Source: Candidatus Acidulodesulfobacterium acidiphilum (GTDB lineage: Bacteria > SZUA-79 > Acidulodesulfobacterales > Acidulodesulfobacteraceae). From it: DNA of 64,000 nt. The notes under the pieces are model-generated. The model was not told the origin of the DNA and did not search any database. It saw nothing but the letters and a program-made list of their open reading frames with translations. A program made the translations under genes and the position numbers. The stretch lies in contig SHMQ01000007.1 of NCBI GenBank assembly GCA_008534395.1, positions 23,164-87,163 on the forward strand. The letters are read 5' to 3'. The stretch's first letter is position 1, and the number at the start of each line of letters is the position of its first letter. Below are positions 54,626 through 64,000 of the stretch, one piece after another.

Positions 54626-56431
54626 TCAGACTTTCAATATAGAGAGGAATGCCTCCTGTGGAATTTCGACCGAACCGATATTTTTCATTTTTTTCTTTCC
54701 TTCTTTCTGTTTCTCTAAAAGTTTTCTCTTTCTTGTAATATCGCCGCCGTAACATTTGGCTAGCACGTTCTTGCGTAAAGCCTTTATCTCTTCCCTGGCT
54801 ATAATTTTAGAACCTATTTGCGCCTGAAGAACAACTTCGAACATCTGCCTCGGTATTAAAGTCCTCAGTTTTTCTACTATATTTCTGCCCCTTGCATAGG
54901 CTTTGTCCCTGTGCACTATAACCGATAAGGCATCTATCGGGTCTTTATTTACCAATATCTCAAGTTTTATCATATCTGCCGGCCTGTATCCGCTGAATTC
55001 GTAATCGAAAGAAGCATACCCTTTAGAAAGAGATTTTAGCTGGTCGTAAAAATCGAGAACTATCTCCGACAGAGGCAATTCATAAACTAACTGGACTCTG
55101 GTTTTCGTAATATATTTTAATTCTACCTGTCTTCCTCTTTTTTCTACGCAAAGGTTTATTATTTTCCCGAGATATTCGGAAGGAACATAAATATTTGCCT
55201 TAATAAAAGGTTCCTCTATATGTTCGACCTCCTGCATTGAAATATCTTCGGAAGGCGGAAATTTCATGGGATTAAGAGCAGTTTTAACTTCTCCTTTCAT
55301 TGTTATTATATTATAAAGAACGGTCGGCGACGTAGATATAAGACTTAAACCGTATTCGCGCTCAAGTCTTTCGACTATAATTTCCATATGTAAAAGTCCA
55401 AGAAATCCGCATCTAAAACCGAAACCTAAAGCAAGCGAACTTTCGGGCTCGAATGAAAAAGAAGGATCGTTTAATTTTAATTTTTCTATAGAATCCTTAA
55501 GCTCGGTATAATCGTCGGAATCTATAGGATAGATGCCTGCAAACACCATAGGTTTAGGTTCTTTAAAATCCGGCAAAGGTTCTTTTGTAGGATTATTTTT
55601 AAGGGTTATAGTATCGCCAATTTTAAATCTTCCCGAATCTTTTATATTAGCTATTATAAATCCTACTTCTCCGGCGCTTAAAGCATTAAGCTCTTTCATG
55701 AAAGGGCTGTAAACGCCTACTTTTTGCACTTCATATGAAATTTTGGAGTGCATAAGCAGTATGATATCGCCTGGAACGACGGTTCCGTCGAATACCCTTA
55801 TTAGCGCTATAACGCCCTGATATGAATCAAACCATGAGTCGAAAATGAGCGCCTTTAGAGGTGCGTTCGGGTCTCCGCTTGGATGGGGTATTTTGTCTAT
55901 AACCGCTTCTAATATCTCTTTAATTCCTATGCCTTCCTTAGCGCTTGCCAAAATTGCGTCTCCGGCTTCCAAACCAACTACTTCTTCAATTTCTTTCTTA
56001 GTTTTTTCTGGGTCGGCGCTGGGCAGGTCTATTTTATTTATTACCGGAACTACGGTTAAGTTCATATCCGAAGCAATATAAACGTTTGCTAAAGTCTGCG
56101 CTTCAACTCCCTGCGTAGCATCGACTACCAAAAGAGCTCCTTCGCAAGCAGCTAAAGACTTAGACACTTCATAAGAAAAATCTACGTGTCCCGGAGTGTC
56201 GATCAGATTAAGCGTATAATCGACCCCGCCGTAATTATATGTAAGCCTCACGGTCTGAGCCTTTATAGTAATGCCTCTTTCCCGCTCAAGTTCCATGTTA
56301 TCTAAAAACTGCGAAACTTTTTCCCTTTCGGTAATTGCTCCGGTAAAATCTAAAAACCTGTCCGCAAGCGTGGACTTTCCATGGTCGATATGGGCTATTA
56401 TTGAAAAATTTCTTATTTTTTTTATGTCCAT
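54626..56431 (-). CDS. lepA: elongation factor 4 (LepA)
   Basis: 601-residue translational GTPase that acts on stalled or early-assembling ribosomes. G1 [10 protein letters not shown] (about 13-22), G3 DTPGHVDF and G4 NKID are present, along with the LepA-specific C-terminal domain ([20 protein letters not shown] [15 protein letters not shown]). It starts a minus-strand unit lepA-lepB-pyrR-pyrB-pyrC-carA. rnpB lies immediately upstream. Confidence 0.98.
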   Translation of the reverse strand: MDIKKIRNFSIIAHIDHGKSTLADRFLDFTGAITEREKVSQFLDNMELERERGITIKAQTVRLTYNYGGVDYTLNLIDTPGHVDFSYEVSKSLAACEGALLVVDATQGVEAQTLANVYIASDMNLTVVPVINKIDLPSADPEKTKKEIEEVVGLEAGDAILASAKEGIGIKEILEAVIDKIPHPSGDPNAPLKALIFDSWFDSYQGVIALIRVFDGTVVPGDIILLMHSKISYEVQKVGVYSPFMKELNALSAGEVGFIIANIKDSGRFKIGDTITLKNNPTKEPLPDFKEPKPMVFAGIYPIDSDDYTELKDSIEKLKLNDPSFSFEPESSLALGFGFRCGFLGLLHMEIIVERLEREYGLSLISTSPTVLYNIITMKGEVKTALNPMKFPPSEDISMQEVEHIEEPFIKANIYVPSEYLGKIINLCVEKRGRQVELKYITKTRVQLVYELPLSEIVLDFYDQLKSLSKGYASFDYEFSGYRPADMIKLEILVNKDPIDALSVIVHRDKAYARGRNIVEKLRTLIPRQMFEVVLQAQIGSKIIAREEIKALRKNVLAKCYGGDITRKRKLLEKQKEGKKKMKNIGSVEIPQEAFLSILKV

Positions 56432-56458
56432 TCGATTTTATAAATTTTATAATATTAC

Positions 56459-56800
56459 GGCCGTAAGCAAAATCGTAAGCCGGGTTCTGTATATGCCGGT
56501 CATTTCTCTATGCGAACAACCCGAAGACCGTATAAGACGAGCAGCCTTGGTCTTCCTATTTGTTCTTGCTCCTAACGGGGCTTGCCATAGACATTATTTG
56601 CATAATGTCCAAGTGAGCTCTTACCTCGCTATTTCACCCTTACCTCTTTACCGTTACGGTAATTAAGAGGCGGTATATTTTCTGTTGCGCTTTCCTTAAA
56701 GTTGCCTTCACCGGTTTAAAACGGCGTTATGCTCTTTGGAGCCCGGACTTTCCTCAAAAAACAAAAAGTTTTTTGCGACCGACCGCTTTTGCTTACGACC
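56459..56800 (-). ncRNA. rnpB: RNase P RNA, class A
   Basis: About 340 nt. The 5' P1 strand (GTAAGCAAAA) pairs with the 3' strand TTTTGCTTAC, extending to about 14 bp. The conserved core GAGGAAAGTCCGGGCTCC (P4/CR-I) and the 3' AGAACCCGGCTTACG (CR-V/P4) are diagnostic. It is the catalytic RNA that matures tRNA 5' ends, including the tRNA genes nearby. Ends are estimated from P1 and may vary by a few nucleotides. Confidence 0.97.
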
Positions 56801-56811
56801 GACAAATCATT

Positions 56812-57264
56812 TTAACAGCTTGATGTTTGTTCGTCAATATCTAACTTTTCTACATTATAATCTATAGCCGAATTTGCTAACTTATCGGCTTTAAAATTAA
56901 GCGTTCTCAGGATATGTTTAAATGAGTAAACGGCGTTTAAATTTGCAATTATTTTTTTTGCTTTATTGTAAAGAGGTAAGATATTTGGACTTTTTACCGA
57001 ATAAACCCCGTTTATCTGATTTACTAAAAGCTGCGAATCGGATAAAAAATTAATATTAAATCTTTCATTCGTATTTGTAAGTTCGACAAGGTATTCCAAG
57101 GCTATAATAAGCGCTTTATACTCTGCTTCGTTATTCGTTAAAATACCGAGATACTGTTTAAGAGAAATAGTTTTTTTATTATCTTCGTCTATAATGAAAA
57201 TTCCAGCCCCTGATTTTCCGGGGTTTCCTCGTGACGCTCCGTCGGTGTAAACCGTTAAATTCAT
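56812..57264 (-). CDS. rnhA: ribonuclease H-like protein (RNase HI / RVT_3 type)
   Basis: 150 residues. The four acidic catalytic residues are in YTDGASRGNPG (Asp7), NNEAEYKAL (Glu49), LSDSQLLVNQ (Asp76) and NFKADKLAN (Asp about 125). It degrades RNA in RNA:DNA hybrids. It lies 12 bp upstream of rnpB and overlaps the zinc-ribbon gene by 4 nt. The sequence is of the RVT_3 subgroup rather than E. coli RNase HI. Confidence 0.92.
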   Translation of the reverse strand: MNLTVYTDGASRGNPGKSGAGIFIIDEDNKKTISLKQYLGILTNNEAEYKALIIALEYLVELTNTNERFNINFLSDSQLLVNQINGVYSVKSPNILPLYNKAKKIIANLNAVYSFKHILRTLNFKADKLANSAIDYNVEKLDIDEQTSSC

Positions 57265-58043
57265 ACTCTTGTTTTGCCGGTTTTTTTAGATGTTTTTTGA
57301 GAAGGCAAAGATGCTTCCGCAACAGTTTCCTGCGGAACGCTTTCAATGTAAAGAATTCTTGAACAGATTGGACACTGCATAAAAACATTTTCCGATATAA
57401 GCTCGTTAAACTGCTGAGGGGGCAGCATTCTGTAGCATCCGGTACAGGCTCCGGACTGCAGTACCGGAGCAATAGCCGGAAATCCTTTTCTTATTTTTAT
57501 AGTTTCATATATGTCTAAGTAGCTTTTTTTGATTTTGCTCTTTGCGACATCTCTTCTGTTTAAAAAATCCTCTTTTGATAACTCAAATTCTTTCTCTATA
57601 TTTTTTAATTCGGCATCTTTTGAAGATAAACTAACCTGCAGGTCTTCTGCCTCTTTTTTTATTAAATTCATTTTATCGTTCAAAGCCGTTTGATTTTCCG
57701 CCAACATAATTAATTCCCCTTCGGCTTTCTTTTTTAAAGCTTCGGTATCTTTTATGGATTTTTGAAGCGCGTTATATTCTTTATTAGTTTTTATAAGTTT
57801 TTGCGTATCTTTCATTTTATTAAGCTTGTCGTCGAAAGTTTGAATTTCTACCTCGGTTCCTGATATTTTTTTATTTAACTCCGTTAAATCTTCATTTAAT
57901 TTTTCATGCTCCGATTTTTTTAAATTAATTCCGTTCTGCAACTCTTCAATTTCATTATTAATTTTCTTAAGCGATTCCTCAAACTTTAAAAGTTCCAAAT
58001 CAATATTCTGAATATCCAATATAAAAGAAATTTGTTCGTTCAA
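57261..58043 (-). CDS. coiled-coil zinc-ribbon protein (COG1579 / CdsZ-like)
   Basis: 260 residues: a long charged coiled coil (about 12-170), then a C4 zinc ribbon with cysteines in GACTGCYRMLPP (about 200) and MQCPICSRILYI (about 222). The TTG start has a strong AAGGAGG ribosome site 7 nt upstream. The C-terminus has a Lys/Thr-rich tail. The family is widely conserved next to nif3 and rnpB-region genes; suggested roles include nucleic-acid binding or envelope assembly, but none is established here. Confidence 0.85.
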   Translation of the reverse strand: MNEQISFILDIQNIDLELLKFEESLKKINNEIEELQNGINLKKSEHEKLNEDLTELNKKISGTEVEIQTFDDKLNKMKDTQKLIKTNKEYNALQKSIKDTEALKKKAEGELIMLAENQTALNDKMNLIKKEAEDLQVSLSSKDAELKNIEKEFELSKEDFLNRRDVAKSKIKKSYLDIYETIKIRKGFPAIAPVLQSGACTGCYRMLPPQQFNELISENVFMQCPICSRILYIESVPQETVAEASLPSQKTSKKTGKTRV

Positions 58044-58068
58044 AGTTTATCCTCCTTATGTTTATATA

Positions 58069-59181
58069 TTATTTAAATTTATTAAAAGGGCTGTTTTCGT
58101 CGTTATTCTCAAAAACCGGAATATTAGAATTAAACTCTTTTTCTATTATATCTTTCGTTATTTCGGTAAAATATTTTTCGGTATCGAAATGGGACATTTC
58201 AATCAAGGATATTCCGCTCAAATTTGCCCTGATTGCCGTACTATGTTTTAATTCTGAAGATATCAGAAGATCGCAGCCCGCTTTTATAGCATTGTCTATA
58301 AAAGAAAATCCGCTTCCGGATACTACGGCTATTTTTTTTATTTTTTTATTTAATTTACCGCAATAATTTATAAAAACGGGCGAAAAAATGCTATGAATAT
58401 TTTCCAAAATTTTACCCAGCGTCGCCGCGTTTTTTAAATTACCGACTGCACCCATTCCCGTTTCTTTTCCTCCGAAATCGTATAACGGAAAAATATCGAA
58501 AGCGGCCTCTTCGTAAGGATGGACTTTCTTCATTTCTTCTATCGCCTGCTTTATAAATCTTTCTTCTATCAATATTTCTACTTTAGATTCGTCGACGAAA
58601 GAAGTTTTTCCGGATTCCCCTATAAACGGGTCTGAGCCGGATAAAGGCTTAAAGGAGCCTTTACCTTTAGTTTCAAAAGAGCAATTTTCATAGTTTCCTA
58701 TTTTTGGATTTCCGTATTTAAAAAGAGCTTCTCTAACCGCTCTTACATAACCTTTGGGAATAAAAACCGATAATTTATAAAGATTTCTTTTCCCGGATAC
58801 AAGGGGCATAATTTCCTTTGCCGACAGCTTGTTTATAATATAACGGCTCATAGAATATGCGGAGGAATCGAAATTAGTATGCATAGCATAAACGCAGATT
58901 TTATTATTTATTAGAACTTCCGAAAATCTGCCCGACGGAGAGTTTAAGTCTATAAAGGGTAGAGGATGAAAAAAGAGCGGGTGGTGAATTAATATAAGGT
59001 TAGAATTGGTTTTAAGCGATAAATCTAAGGACTTTTTAGAAATGTCTAACGATGTTACTATGCCTGTTACCGGCGAATTGGATAATTTTACCTGATAACC
59101 CGAATTATCCCAATCTTCCTGCAAATCTGGCGGTATCAGGTTTTCTAATTTATCTACTACATCTTTTATAAATAATGACAT
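58069..59181 (-). CDS. Nif3-like dinuclear metal centre protein (GTP cyclohydrolase I type 2 family)
   Basis: About 370 residues. The metal ligands are in LILIHHPLFFHPL (about 60-72) and CVYAMHTNFDSS (about 98-109), with a central PII-like insertion (about 150-255), as in YqfO-type long members that form toroidal hexamers. The upstream frame runs through the tRNA gene, so ATG 59181 is the start, only 8 nt after the encoded CCA of the tRNA. It has no ribosome site. It is likely translated from a transcript released by tRNA processing. The biochemical role is unknown. Confidence 0.9.
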   Translation of the reverse strand: MSLFIKDVVDKLENLIPPDLQEDWDNSGYQVKLSNSPVTGIVTSLDISKKSLDLSLKTNSNLILIHHPLFFHPLPFIDLNSPSGRFSEVLINNKICVYAMHTNFDSSAYSMSRYIINKLSAKEIMPLVSGKRNLYKLSVFIPKGYVRAVREALFKYGNPKIGNYENCSFETKGKGSFKPLSGSDPFIGESGKTSFVDESKVEILIEERFIKQAIEEMKKVHPYEEAAFDIFPLYDFGGKETGMGAVGNLKNAATLGKILENIHSIFSPVFINYCGKLNKKIKKIAVVSGSGFSFIDNAIKAGCDLLISSELKHSTAIRANLSGISLIEMSHFDTEKYFTEITKDIIEKEFNSNIPVFENNDENSPFNKFK

Positions 59182-59189
59182 TTTTAAAA

Positions 59190-59265
59190 TGGTGGGCCCA
59201 CCCGGGTTCGAACCAGGGACCAACCGGTTATGAGCCGGCCGCTCTACCAGCTGAGCTATAGGCCC
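59190..59265 (-). tRNA. tRNA with CAU anticodon, probably tRNA-Ile2
   Basis: 76-nt cloverleaf with acceptor GGGCCTA/TGGGCCC, encoded CCA, anticodon stem GCCGG/CCGGT and loop CTCATAA. The acceptor carries C4-G69 and C5-G68, pairs recognised by TilS, which converts C34 to lysidine, so I favour Ile2 over elongator Met. It lies 8 bp after the rpoD stop and just before the Nif3-like start. Confidence 0.93.
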
Positions 59266-59273
59266 TAAATCCA

Positions 59274-61211
59274 CTACTTTACAAATGTTTTAAGCCTTTT
59301 AGAACGGCTCGGATGTCTGAGCTTTCTAAGGGCTTTTGCTTCTATCTGCCTTATTCTTTCTCTTGTAACTCCAAACTCTTGCCCTACTTCTTCTAAGGTA
59401 TGGTCGGATTTAATTCCTATTCCAAACCTCATGCGTAAAACTTTTTCTTCTCTTTCGGTAAGAGAAGAAAGAACTTTTCCCGTCTGCTCTTCAAGGTCGG
59501 AATTTATTGCCGCTTCCAAAGGCAAAACGGTAGTTTTATCTTCAATAAAATCGCCGAGATGCGTATCTTCTTCTTCGCCTATGGGAGTTTCGAGAGAAAT
59601 AGGCTCTTTTGCAATCTTTAAAACCTTTCTTACTTTATCTATAGGCAAATCCATTCTTTCGGCAATTTCTTCCGGAACAGGCTCTCTTCCAATCTCCTGG
59701 ACCAAAGCTCTTGAAGTCCTGATTAATTTATTAATGGTTTCTATCATATGAACCGGTATCCTTATAGTCCTTGCCTGATCGGCAATCGCTCTGGTAATAG
59801 CCTGTCTTATCCACCAAGTAGCGTATGTAGAAAACTTATAGCCTCTTTGATACTGGAATTTTTCGACCGCTTTCATAAGACCTATATTGCCTTCTTGAAT
59901 AAGGTCTAAAAATTGAAGCCCTCTATTGGAATATTTTTTTGCTATAGAAACCACGAGCCTCAAATTAGCTTCTACTAATTCGGTTTTTGCCGCTTTAGAC
60001 TTCTCTTCGCCTATTTTTATAGCTTCGACTATTTTTTTAAGTTCGTTTTTGGATACGCCTACCTCTTTCTCGGAAACTGCAATCTTTGTCTTATACTCGT
60101 TTATGAGCTTATTAATGCTTTCTTGGCGTTTATGCTCCTGAGATTTAGACTGTTCTCCGATTTCGTTTTTCTTACTATAAGCGGATTCAAGCTCTTTAAT
60201 ACTTTCTTCGAATTCCAATATTTTGATATTATGATTTTTAAGCCTCATTATAACTTTATCGGATATTTTCTTTTTGAGTCTTAAATCTTTAATGTAACCG
60301 AGTATTTTTTTCTTTGATTCCGCCGTTAGATTTTTATGCCCTACCCAAGAAATAGATTTTGAAGAATTATCTGAATCTATATCTTCTATATTATCTTCAT
60401 CGGATTCTGTTTCGTCCGAACCTTCTTCTCTTAAAGAAATTTTATTTTTCTTTGATTTTTTAGAAACATTTTCGGTCTTAGATTTATCTTCCTTATATTT
60501 TACTTCTTTTTTTATTTTTTCAATAATAGATAAAAATCTGCTTTCCGCTTTTTCTATATCCTTCTCGCTTGGAAAGTCGACGTCGTCGAAATCGGAAACT
60601 ATGCCCGTAATATTTAAATCGCCGTTTTTTAATTTATCTCCTATCGATATAACCCAGCGGATTAAAATATCGGAATTTAAAACGGATGAGAAAATTTCTT
60701 CTTCCCCCTCCTCAATGCTTTTCGCAATTTCTATTTCTCTTTCACGAGTAAGCAAAGCTACCGACCCCATCTCTTTTAAATACATCCTTACGGGATCGTT
60801 AGTTTTAAGGGATAAATCTTCTTCATCTTCCAATTCGTCGCTAAAAATTTCGTCGTCGGCGAACTTAGAAGAAGACTTGCCGAAAATAGAAGAAGCGTCT
60901 CTGCCGATTTCTATATCTTTCTCTCCCAGCATGCTTATTAAATCGTCTATCTGATCGGAAGAAACTATATCCTGAGGTAAAATATCGTTAAATTCGTCGT
61001 AGCTTAATCTGCCACCGGAACGTTCTTTGGCTTTCTCTATGCTTTTATTTAAAATTAACGTTTCTATTTCTTTTTCCTTTTTCTGTTTTTTTAAAGTATC
61101 CGACGGTTTTTGTTCTTTAACGGTATTATTTTTATCGGCTTTATTATTTGCCTCTGTCTTATTTGCCTTATTTTTATTATTTTTTTTATTTTCTATATTT
61201 TTTTTAGTCAT
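59274..61211 (-). CDS. rpoD: housekeeping sigma factor RpoD (sigma-70)
   Basis: 645 residues. Region 1.1 is near residues 70-105 ([13 protein letters not shown]), preceded by a lysine/asparagine-rich extension of about 60 residues. Region 1.2 contains [18 protein letters not shown] charged non-conserved insertion follows (about 240-380). Regions 2 ([20 protein letters not shown]), 3 and 4 ([20 protein letters not shown]) are complete. It forms the macromolecular-synthesis unit with dnaG (6-bp gap) and rpsU upstream. Confidence 0.98.
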   Translation of the reverse strand: MTKKNIENKKNNKNKANKTEANNKADKNNTVKEQKPSDTLKKQKKEKEIETLILNKSIEKAKERSGGRLSYDEFNDILPQDIVSSDQIDDLISMLGEKDIEIGRDASSIFGKSSSKFADDEIFSDELEDEEDLSLKTNDPVRMYLKEMGSVALLTREREIEIAKSIEEGEEEIFSSVLNSDILIRWVISIGDKLKNGDLNITGIVSDFDDVDFPSEKDIEKAESRFLSIIEKIKKEVKYKEDKSKTENVSKKSKKNKISLREEGSDETESDEDNIEDIDSDNSSKSISWVGHKNLTAESKKKILGYIKDLRLKKKISDKVIMRLKNHNIKILEFEESIKELESAYSKKNEIGEQSKSQEHKRQESINKLINEYKTKIAVSEKEVGVSKNELKKIVEAIKIGEEKSKAAKTELVEANLRLVVSIAKKYSNRGLQFLDLIQEGNIGLMKAVEKFQYQRGYKFSTYATWWIRQAITRAIADQARTIRIPVHMIETINKLIRTSRALVQEIGREPVPEEIAERMDLPIDKVRKVLKIAKEPISLETPIGEEEDTHLGDFIEDKTTVLPLEAAINSDLEEQTGKVLSSLTEREEKVLRMRFGIGIKSDHTLEEVGQEFGVTRERIRQIEAKALRKLRHPSRSKRLKTFVK

Positions 61212-61217
61212 ATTGTA

Positions 61218-63077
61218 TCAATACCCGCAAATTTTTTTTTGAAACTCTTTAGAGATATATTTCAACCTGTTTAATTCCTGAAATTTGATTACTTTACCTT
61301 TTTCGTCTAAATTACCGCTTTTAATTGCCTCTAATATATCTCTGCATATTTTATCTATATTATTAACTTTTAACTTCATAAGAAGTTTCTTAAAATCTTC
61401 TCTATTTCCGCTATTTTCCGACATCAAACCTGAATAATAAATCCTTTTCCATTTATCGGCGTTAACGGTTCCCGAAATTATTTCTTCTACCGCACCTTTA
61501 ATTATTTCTTGACTTGCGCCTTTTTTAACGGCATTTTGAATTTCTTTAATAATATATACGGCATCTTTATCGGAAAATTCAGATATTATATCATCGCTTA
61601 TATACTCTGTCAATACCAAATTGCAAAATATCTTGCTTACGATAATATCTTCAATGCCCATATCCTCTTTTATTGAAATTTCGTAGGCAGTATCTAAACT
61701 ATAATCCGTGTTTCCGGTTCCAATCCAGCTTTTATTCGATTCAATATACCTTCTTATTACGTTTTCGTTTAAACCGAGTTTATTTGCAAGTATATTTACG
61801 TAATGCGAAAATATAATATTATTACCGATTTTTTTAAAGTAAGGTACGACGTCTTTTATGACGGATATCTTGCTTTTTAATCTGCTTTCCTCGTTATTTT
61901 TAATTATACCGCTTTTTTTGTTTTTTTCAACATAATAGTCTATCGCAAATTCTACCGGAGGTTTTTTGCTTTCGTTAATTAATTTTATAAGGTTTTCGCT
62001 TCCGAATTTTCGCACGTAAGTATCAGGATCTTCTCCGCCGCTAAGACAGGCGGCGTAAATATTCTTATCGGAGCTGTCCATGAACTCCCTGAATAATTCC
62101 ATTCCTCTATTGATTGCATTTATTCCGGCTTTATCACCGTCATAAAGCAAAACAATTTCATCGCACAATCTCGATAAACTTGAAATATGGTTTTTTGAAA
62201 GAGCGGTGCCCATAGTAGCTACGATATTTTTAATACCGTTTGCGTAAAGCGTTATCATATCGAAATAACCTTCTACTACTATAACGGCATTTTCTTTTTT
62301 AATAAAAGGAAGGGCTTTGTCTAAACCGTAAAGGGTATTATTTTTTACGAAAATTTCGGAATTATTTGTGTTAATGTATTTTGGAAAGTTATTAGATAAC
62401 TGATCTCGTTCCCGCGTGATAATTCTGGAAGCCAGCGCTATCGGCTCGCCTGTTCTGTCCATTATGGGAATAATTAATTTATTGACGAATCTGTCGGCAT
62501 AAACCTTATTGTAATCGTCTTTTTTAACCAAAAGCCCCATATCCGCCGCAATATCAAGATCTGCTTTAACGCTTTTAAGCAGTGCGGTTAAGCCGTTTCC
62601 AAAACCTGCATATCCTAATTTAAAATCCTTTGCAACATCTACGTTTATACCTCTTTCGTTAAGATAATTCATTATATGCCGGCTGTTAGAAATATAGACG
62701 AAAAGATTTTCGTAATAAAAATTAACTGCAAGATTTATTATTTTTTTAACCGGATTTTCCGCTTGGGAGGAGCTGTCGGTTTTGCGAAATTTTGTATATT
62801 CGACGGGAATATTATATTTATTTTTAAGATAATCGACGATGTCGGAAAAAGAATCTCCCCTAATTTCTTTAAGGAAAGTTATAACGTTGCCTCCCTTGCC
62901 GCACCCGAAACAGTAGTATAATCCTTTTGTCTCGTTAACGCTGAAAGAAGGCGTCTTCTCTGAGTGAAACGGGCATAAGCCCGTATAATTCCTACCTGTT
63001 TTTTTTAGTTTAACGAAGCCTGATATTTCTTCTACGATATTAACGTAAGACAATACGGTTTCTATATTTTTATCCAT
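61218..63077 (-). CDS. dnaG: DNA primase
   Basis: 619 residues. The N-terminal CHC2 zinc domain has CPFHSEKTPSF and YYCFGCGKGG (about 36-62), followed by the catalytic Toprim domain with VVEGYFDMITLY (about 263-274) and LLYDGDKAG (about 313-321). The C-terminal part would contact DnaB helicase. It makes RNA primers for replication. It sits between the frameshifted cvpA region and rpoD. Confidence 0.97.
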   Translation of the reverse strand: MDKNIETVLSYVNIVEEISGFVKLKKTGRNYTGLCPFHSEKTPSFSVNETKGLYYCFGCGKGGNVITFLKEIRGDSFSDIVDYLKNKYNIPVEYTKFRKTDSSSQAENPVKKIINLAVNFYYENLFVYISNSRHIMNYLNERGINVDVAKDFKLGYAGFGNGLTALLKSVKADLDIAADMGLLVKKDDYNKVYADRFVNKLIIPIMDRTGEPIALASRIITRERDQLSNNFPKYINTNNSEIFVKNNTLYGLDKALPFIKKENAVIVVEGYFDMITLYANGIKNIVATMGTALSKNHISSLSRLCDEIVLLYDGDKAGINAINRGMELFREFMDSSDKNIYAACLSGGEDPDTYVRKFGSENLIKLINESKKPPVEFAIDYYVEKNKKSGIIKNNEESRLKSKISVIKDVVPYFKKIGNNIIFSHYVNILANKLGLNENVIRRYIESNKSWIGTGNTDYSLDTAYEISIKEDMGIEDIIVSKIFCNLVLTEYISDDIISEFSDKDAVYIIKEIQNAVKKGASQEIIKGAVEEIISGTVNADKWKRIYYSGLMSENSGNREDFKKLLMKLKVNNIDKICRDILEAIKSGNLDEKGKVIKFQELNRLKYISKEFQKKICGY

Positions 63078-63134
63078 AACTTCTTAATTATACAATATAT
63101 AAACCTAAAACAATTTAATACGGCGATTGAAAAT

Positions 63135-63625
63135 TTAATAGAATCTGTTCAGATACGGGGATAAAAATTTGCCGGTTTTTAAAAAATAAGGGATAAAGCT
63201 TTTCGATTTATAACTATTTAAAGTTTTAGCGGTTATTGGAATGGAAAAAAGAAAATATAAAATTAAACTCAGCAATAAAAAAGTTTTAATTCCGGCAAAA
63301 AAAAACCGCCCATTCTGTTGTAAAATCCTAATTTTACTAAATCTATAATTTTTGTAAGTGTGAACGATATTAATGCAAAAATTATTAAGATTAATAAAAA
63401 AACAGCCGCAAAAACCGCTATTTTTCCATATTCTTGGTTGTTAAACCGCTGCGCGATATTGCTTAAATAATAAGAATCGTAATATTTTGAAGTTACGTAA
63501 GACGCTCCGTAATACGCAAAAAAAACCCCGAGTATAGATATAGCCTCTTTTATAAAACCTCTAAAAAAACCTCTTATCATAATAATGATAAAAAAGACCA
63601 AAAAGGCTATATCCAAATAACTCAT
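63135..63625 (-). pseudogene. cvpA: CvpA-family membrane protein, frame broken at a 9-T tract
   Basis: The frame from ATG 63625 gives 118 residues with membrane helices typical of CvpA (LGVFFAYYGASYV, about 33-45) and ends abruptly after FYNRMGG. On the minus strand a run of nine T lies at 63305-63297. Shifting the frame there (as if T were 10) yields a continuation FFFAGIKTFLLLSLILYF, running to a stop at 63135 for about 163 residues, the usual length. Either the gene is broken, the run was miscounted in assembly, or polymerase slippage restores it. It lies between rpsU and dnaG, so loss would be unexpected. CvpA affects membrane-associated processes in other bacteria. Confidence 0.75.
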
Positions 63626-63644
63626 AGATTTTATCAGTAAATTA

Positions 63645-63839
63645 TTAATAATTGAAATAATTTTTTTTGGAATTTCTTTTTCTGGAAGCTGCCGCTTTTT
63701 TCTTTCTTTTCACGCTCGGTTTTTCGTAATGCTCTCTTTTTCTGATTTCAGAAAGAATGCCTGCTCTTTCGCAAGATTTTTTGAATCTTCTCAAAGCATT
63801 TTCGAACGATTCGTTTTCTTTAATTTTTACGATTGACAA
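63645..63839 (-). CDS. rpsU: ribosomal protein S21
   Basis: 64 residues, a small basic 30S protein. [20 protein letters not shown] (about 2-21) and [15 protein letters not shown] (about 34-48) match S21. The start must be TTG 63839, since an in-frame stop lies 6 nt upstream; GGAGG is 12 nt upstream, rather far. It begins the rpsU-cvpA-dnaG-rpoD unit. Confidence 0.95.
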   Translation of the reverse strand: MSIVKIKENESFENALRRFKKSCERAGILSEIRKREHYEKPSVKRKKKAAASRKRNSKKNYFNY

Positions 63840-63873
63840 AACCTAATTTCGCCTCCTTTTTTTTTTAATATTA

Positions 63874-63929
63874 AGGTATCGGAATTCAATTCCGGTACCT
63901 TCACAACTTTATTACAACTTTGCCCTTAT
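63874..63929. repeat. REP-like palindrome with conserved tail (copy 3)
   Basis: AGGTATCGGAATT / AATTCCGGTACCT palindrome (63874-63900), followed by TCACAACTTTATTACAACTT. It shares the CGGAATTNAATTCCGG core with copy 1 (882-908) and the CACAA-N5-TTACAA tail with copies 1 and 2. It lies upstream of rpsU. The rest of 63930-64000 shows no gene. Confidence 0.6.
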
Positions 63930-64000
63930 ATAGTATCTTACATTTTTTATTAATTTGCAACTATTTTTGTTTGCGGTTATTTTTTTCGTCGAGACCGGAT

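Noticed and set aside
56271..56666. Plus-strand frame across lepA 5' end and rnpB
   Set aside because: It is antisense to RNase P RNA and lepA.
59182..59274. Extension of the Nif3-like protein upstream to 59274
   Set aside because: The extra 31 codons run straight through the tRNA(CAU) gene; the conserved protein begins at ATG 59181.

Overview
The window reads as a chromosomal segment of a low-GC, Gram-negative, probably anaerobic bacterium. Evidence for two membranes is a secretin, an outer-membrane beta-barrel protein and a type IV pilus machine. Evidence for anaerobic physiology is a 2-hydroxyacyl-CoA dehydratase activase, a low-potential 2[4Fe-4S] ferredoxin, an indolepyruvate:ferredoxin oxidoreductase-like pair and a PerR-type regulator. 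The gene content and the macromolecular-synthesis order rpsU-cvpA-dnaG-rpoD fit a deltaproteobacterium-like lineage. An AT-rich group such as the Acidulodesulfobacterales is my guess, but the sequence alone does not prove it.

Layout: 1-4.2 kb holds a partial alpha/beta hydrolase, aspS (with non-discriminating signatures) and a DHA2-type efflux pump. 4.3-6.7 kb holds a very divergent IorA/IorB-like pair. 6.7-11.4 kb (minus) is perR, a double-domain CoA-dehydratase activase, a moaD-moaE fusion and moaB. 11.5-13.8 kb is groESL under a CIRCE operator. 14-20.2 kb holds an ABC exporter, dcd, a LOG-family gene, ferredoxin, eno, a phosphohexomutase and tRNA-Arg(CCG). 20.3-22.6 kb has an unknown helical protein and a second DHA2 pump. 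22.6-32.4 kb (minus) is a type IVb-like pilus operon: secretin, ATPase, platform protein, three pilin-like proteins and PilM/N-, PilO- and PilP-like parts. 32.8-45 kb is mixed: tRNA-Arg(UCU), a TehA/SLAC1 channel, nitroreductase, a large barrel protein, an RmlC-like epimerase, comM, a degenerate GGDEF-like protein, a transpeptidase, tldD, alr and nfuA. 45-56.4 kb (minus) is a pyrimidine and processing block: lepA, lepB, pyrR, pyrB, pyrC, carA, a radical SAM gene, carB and greA. 56.4-64 kb contains rnpB, an RNase H, a zinc-ribbon coiled-coil protein, a Nif3-like protein, a tRNA(CAU), rpoD, dnaG, a frameshifted cvpA and rpsU.

The most striking signal is regulatory. The secretin gene and comM, about 7 kb apart, have nearly the same promoter: six half-sites at an exact 11-bp period followed, exactly 10 bp later, by TATAAT. 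This is the geometry of PhoB/OmpR-family activated promoters. It predicts that one response regulator co-controls pilus assembly and transformation-related DNA processing. Other points of interest are a pilin-like protein that swapped its prepilin leader for an ordinary signal peptide, the degenerate IorAB pair, a pseudo-aminopeptidase fused to an outer-membrane barrel, a homopolymer frameshift in cvpA, and several small repeat families including a MITE-like element. No CRISPR array, transposase gene, rRNA or prophage was seen.
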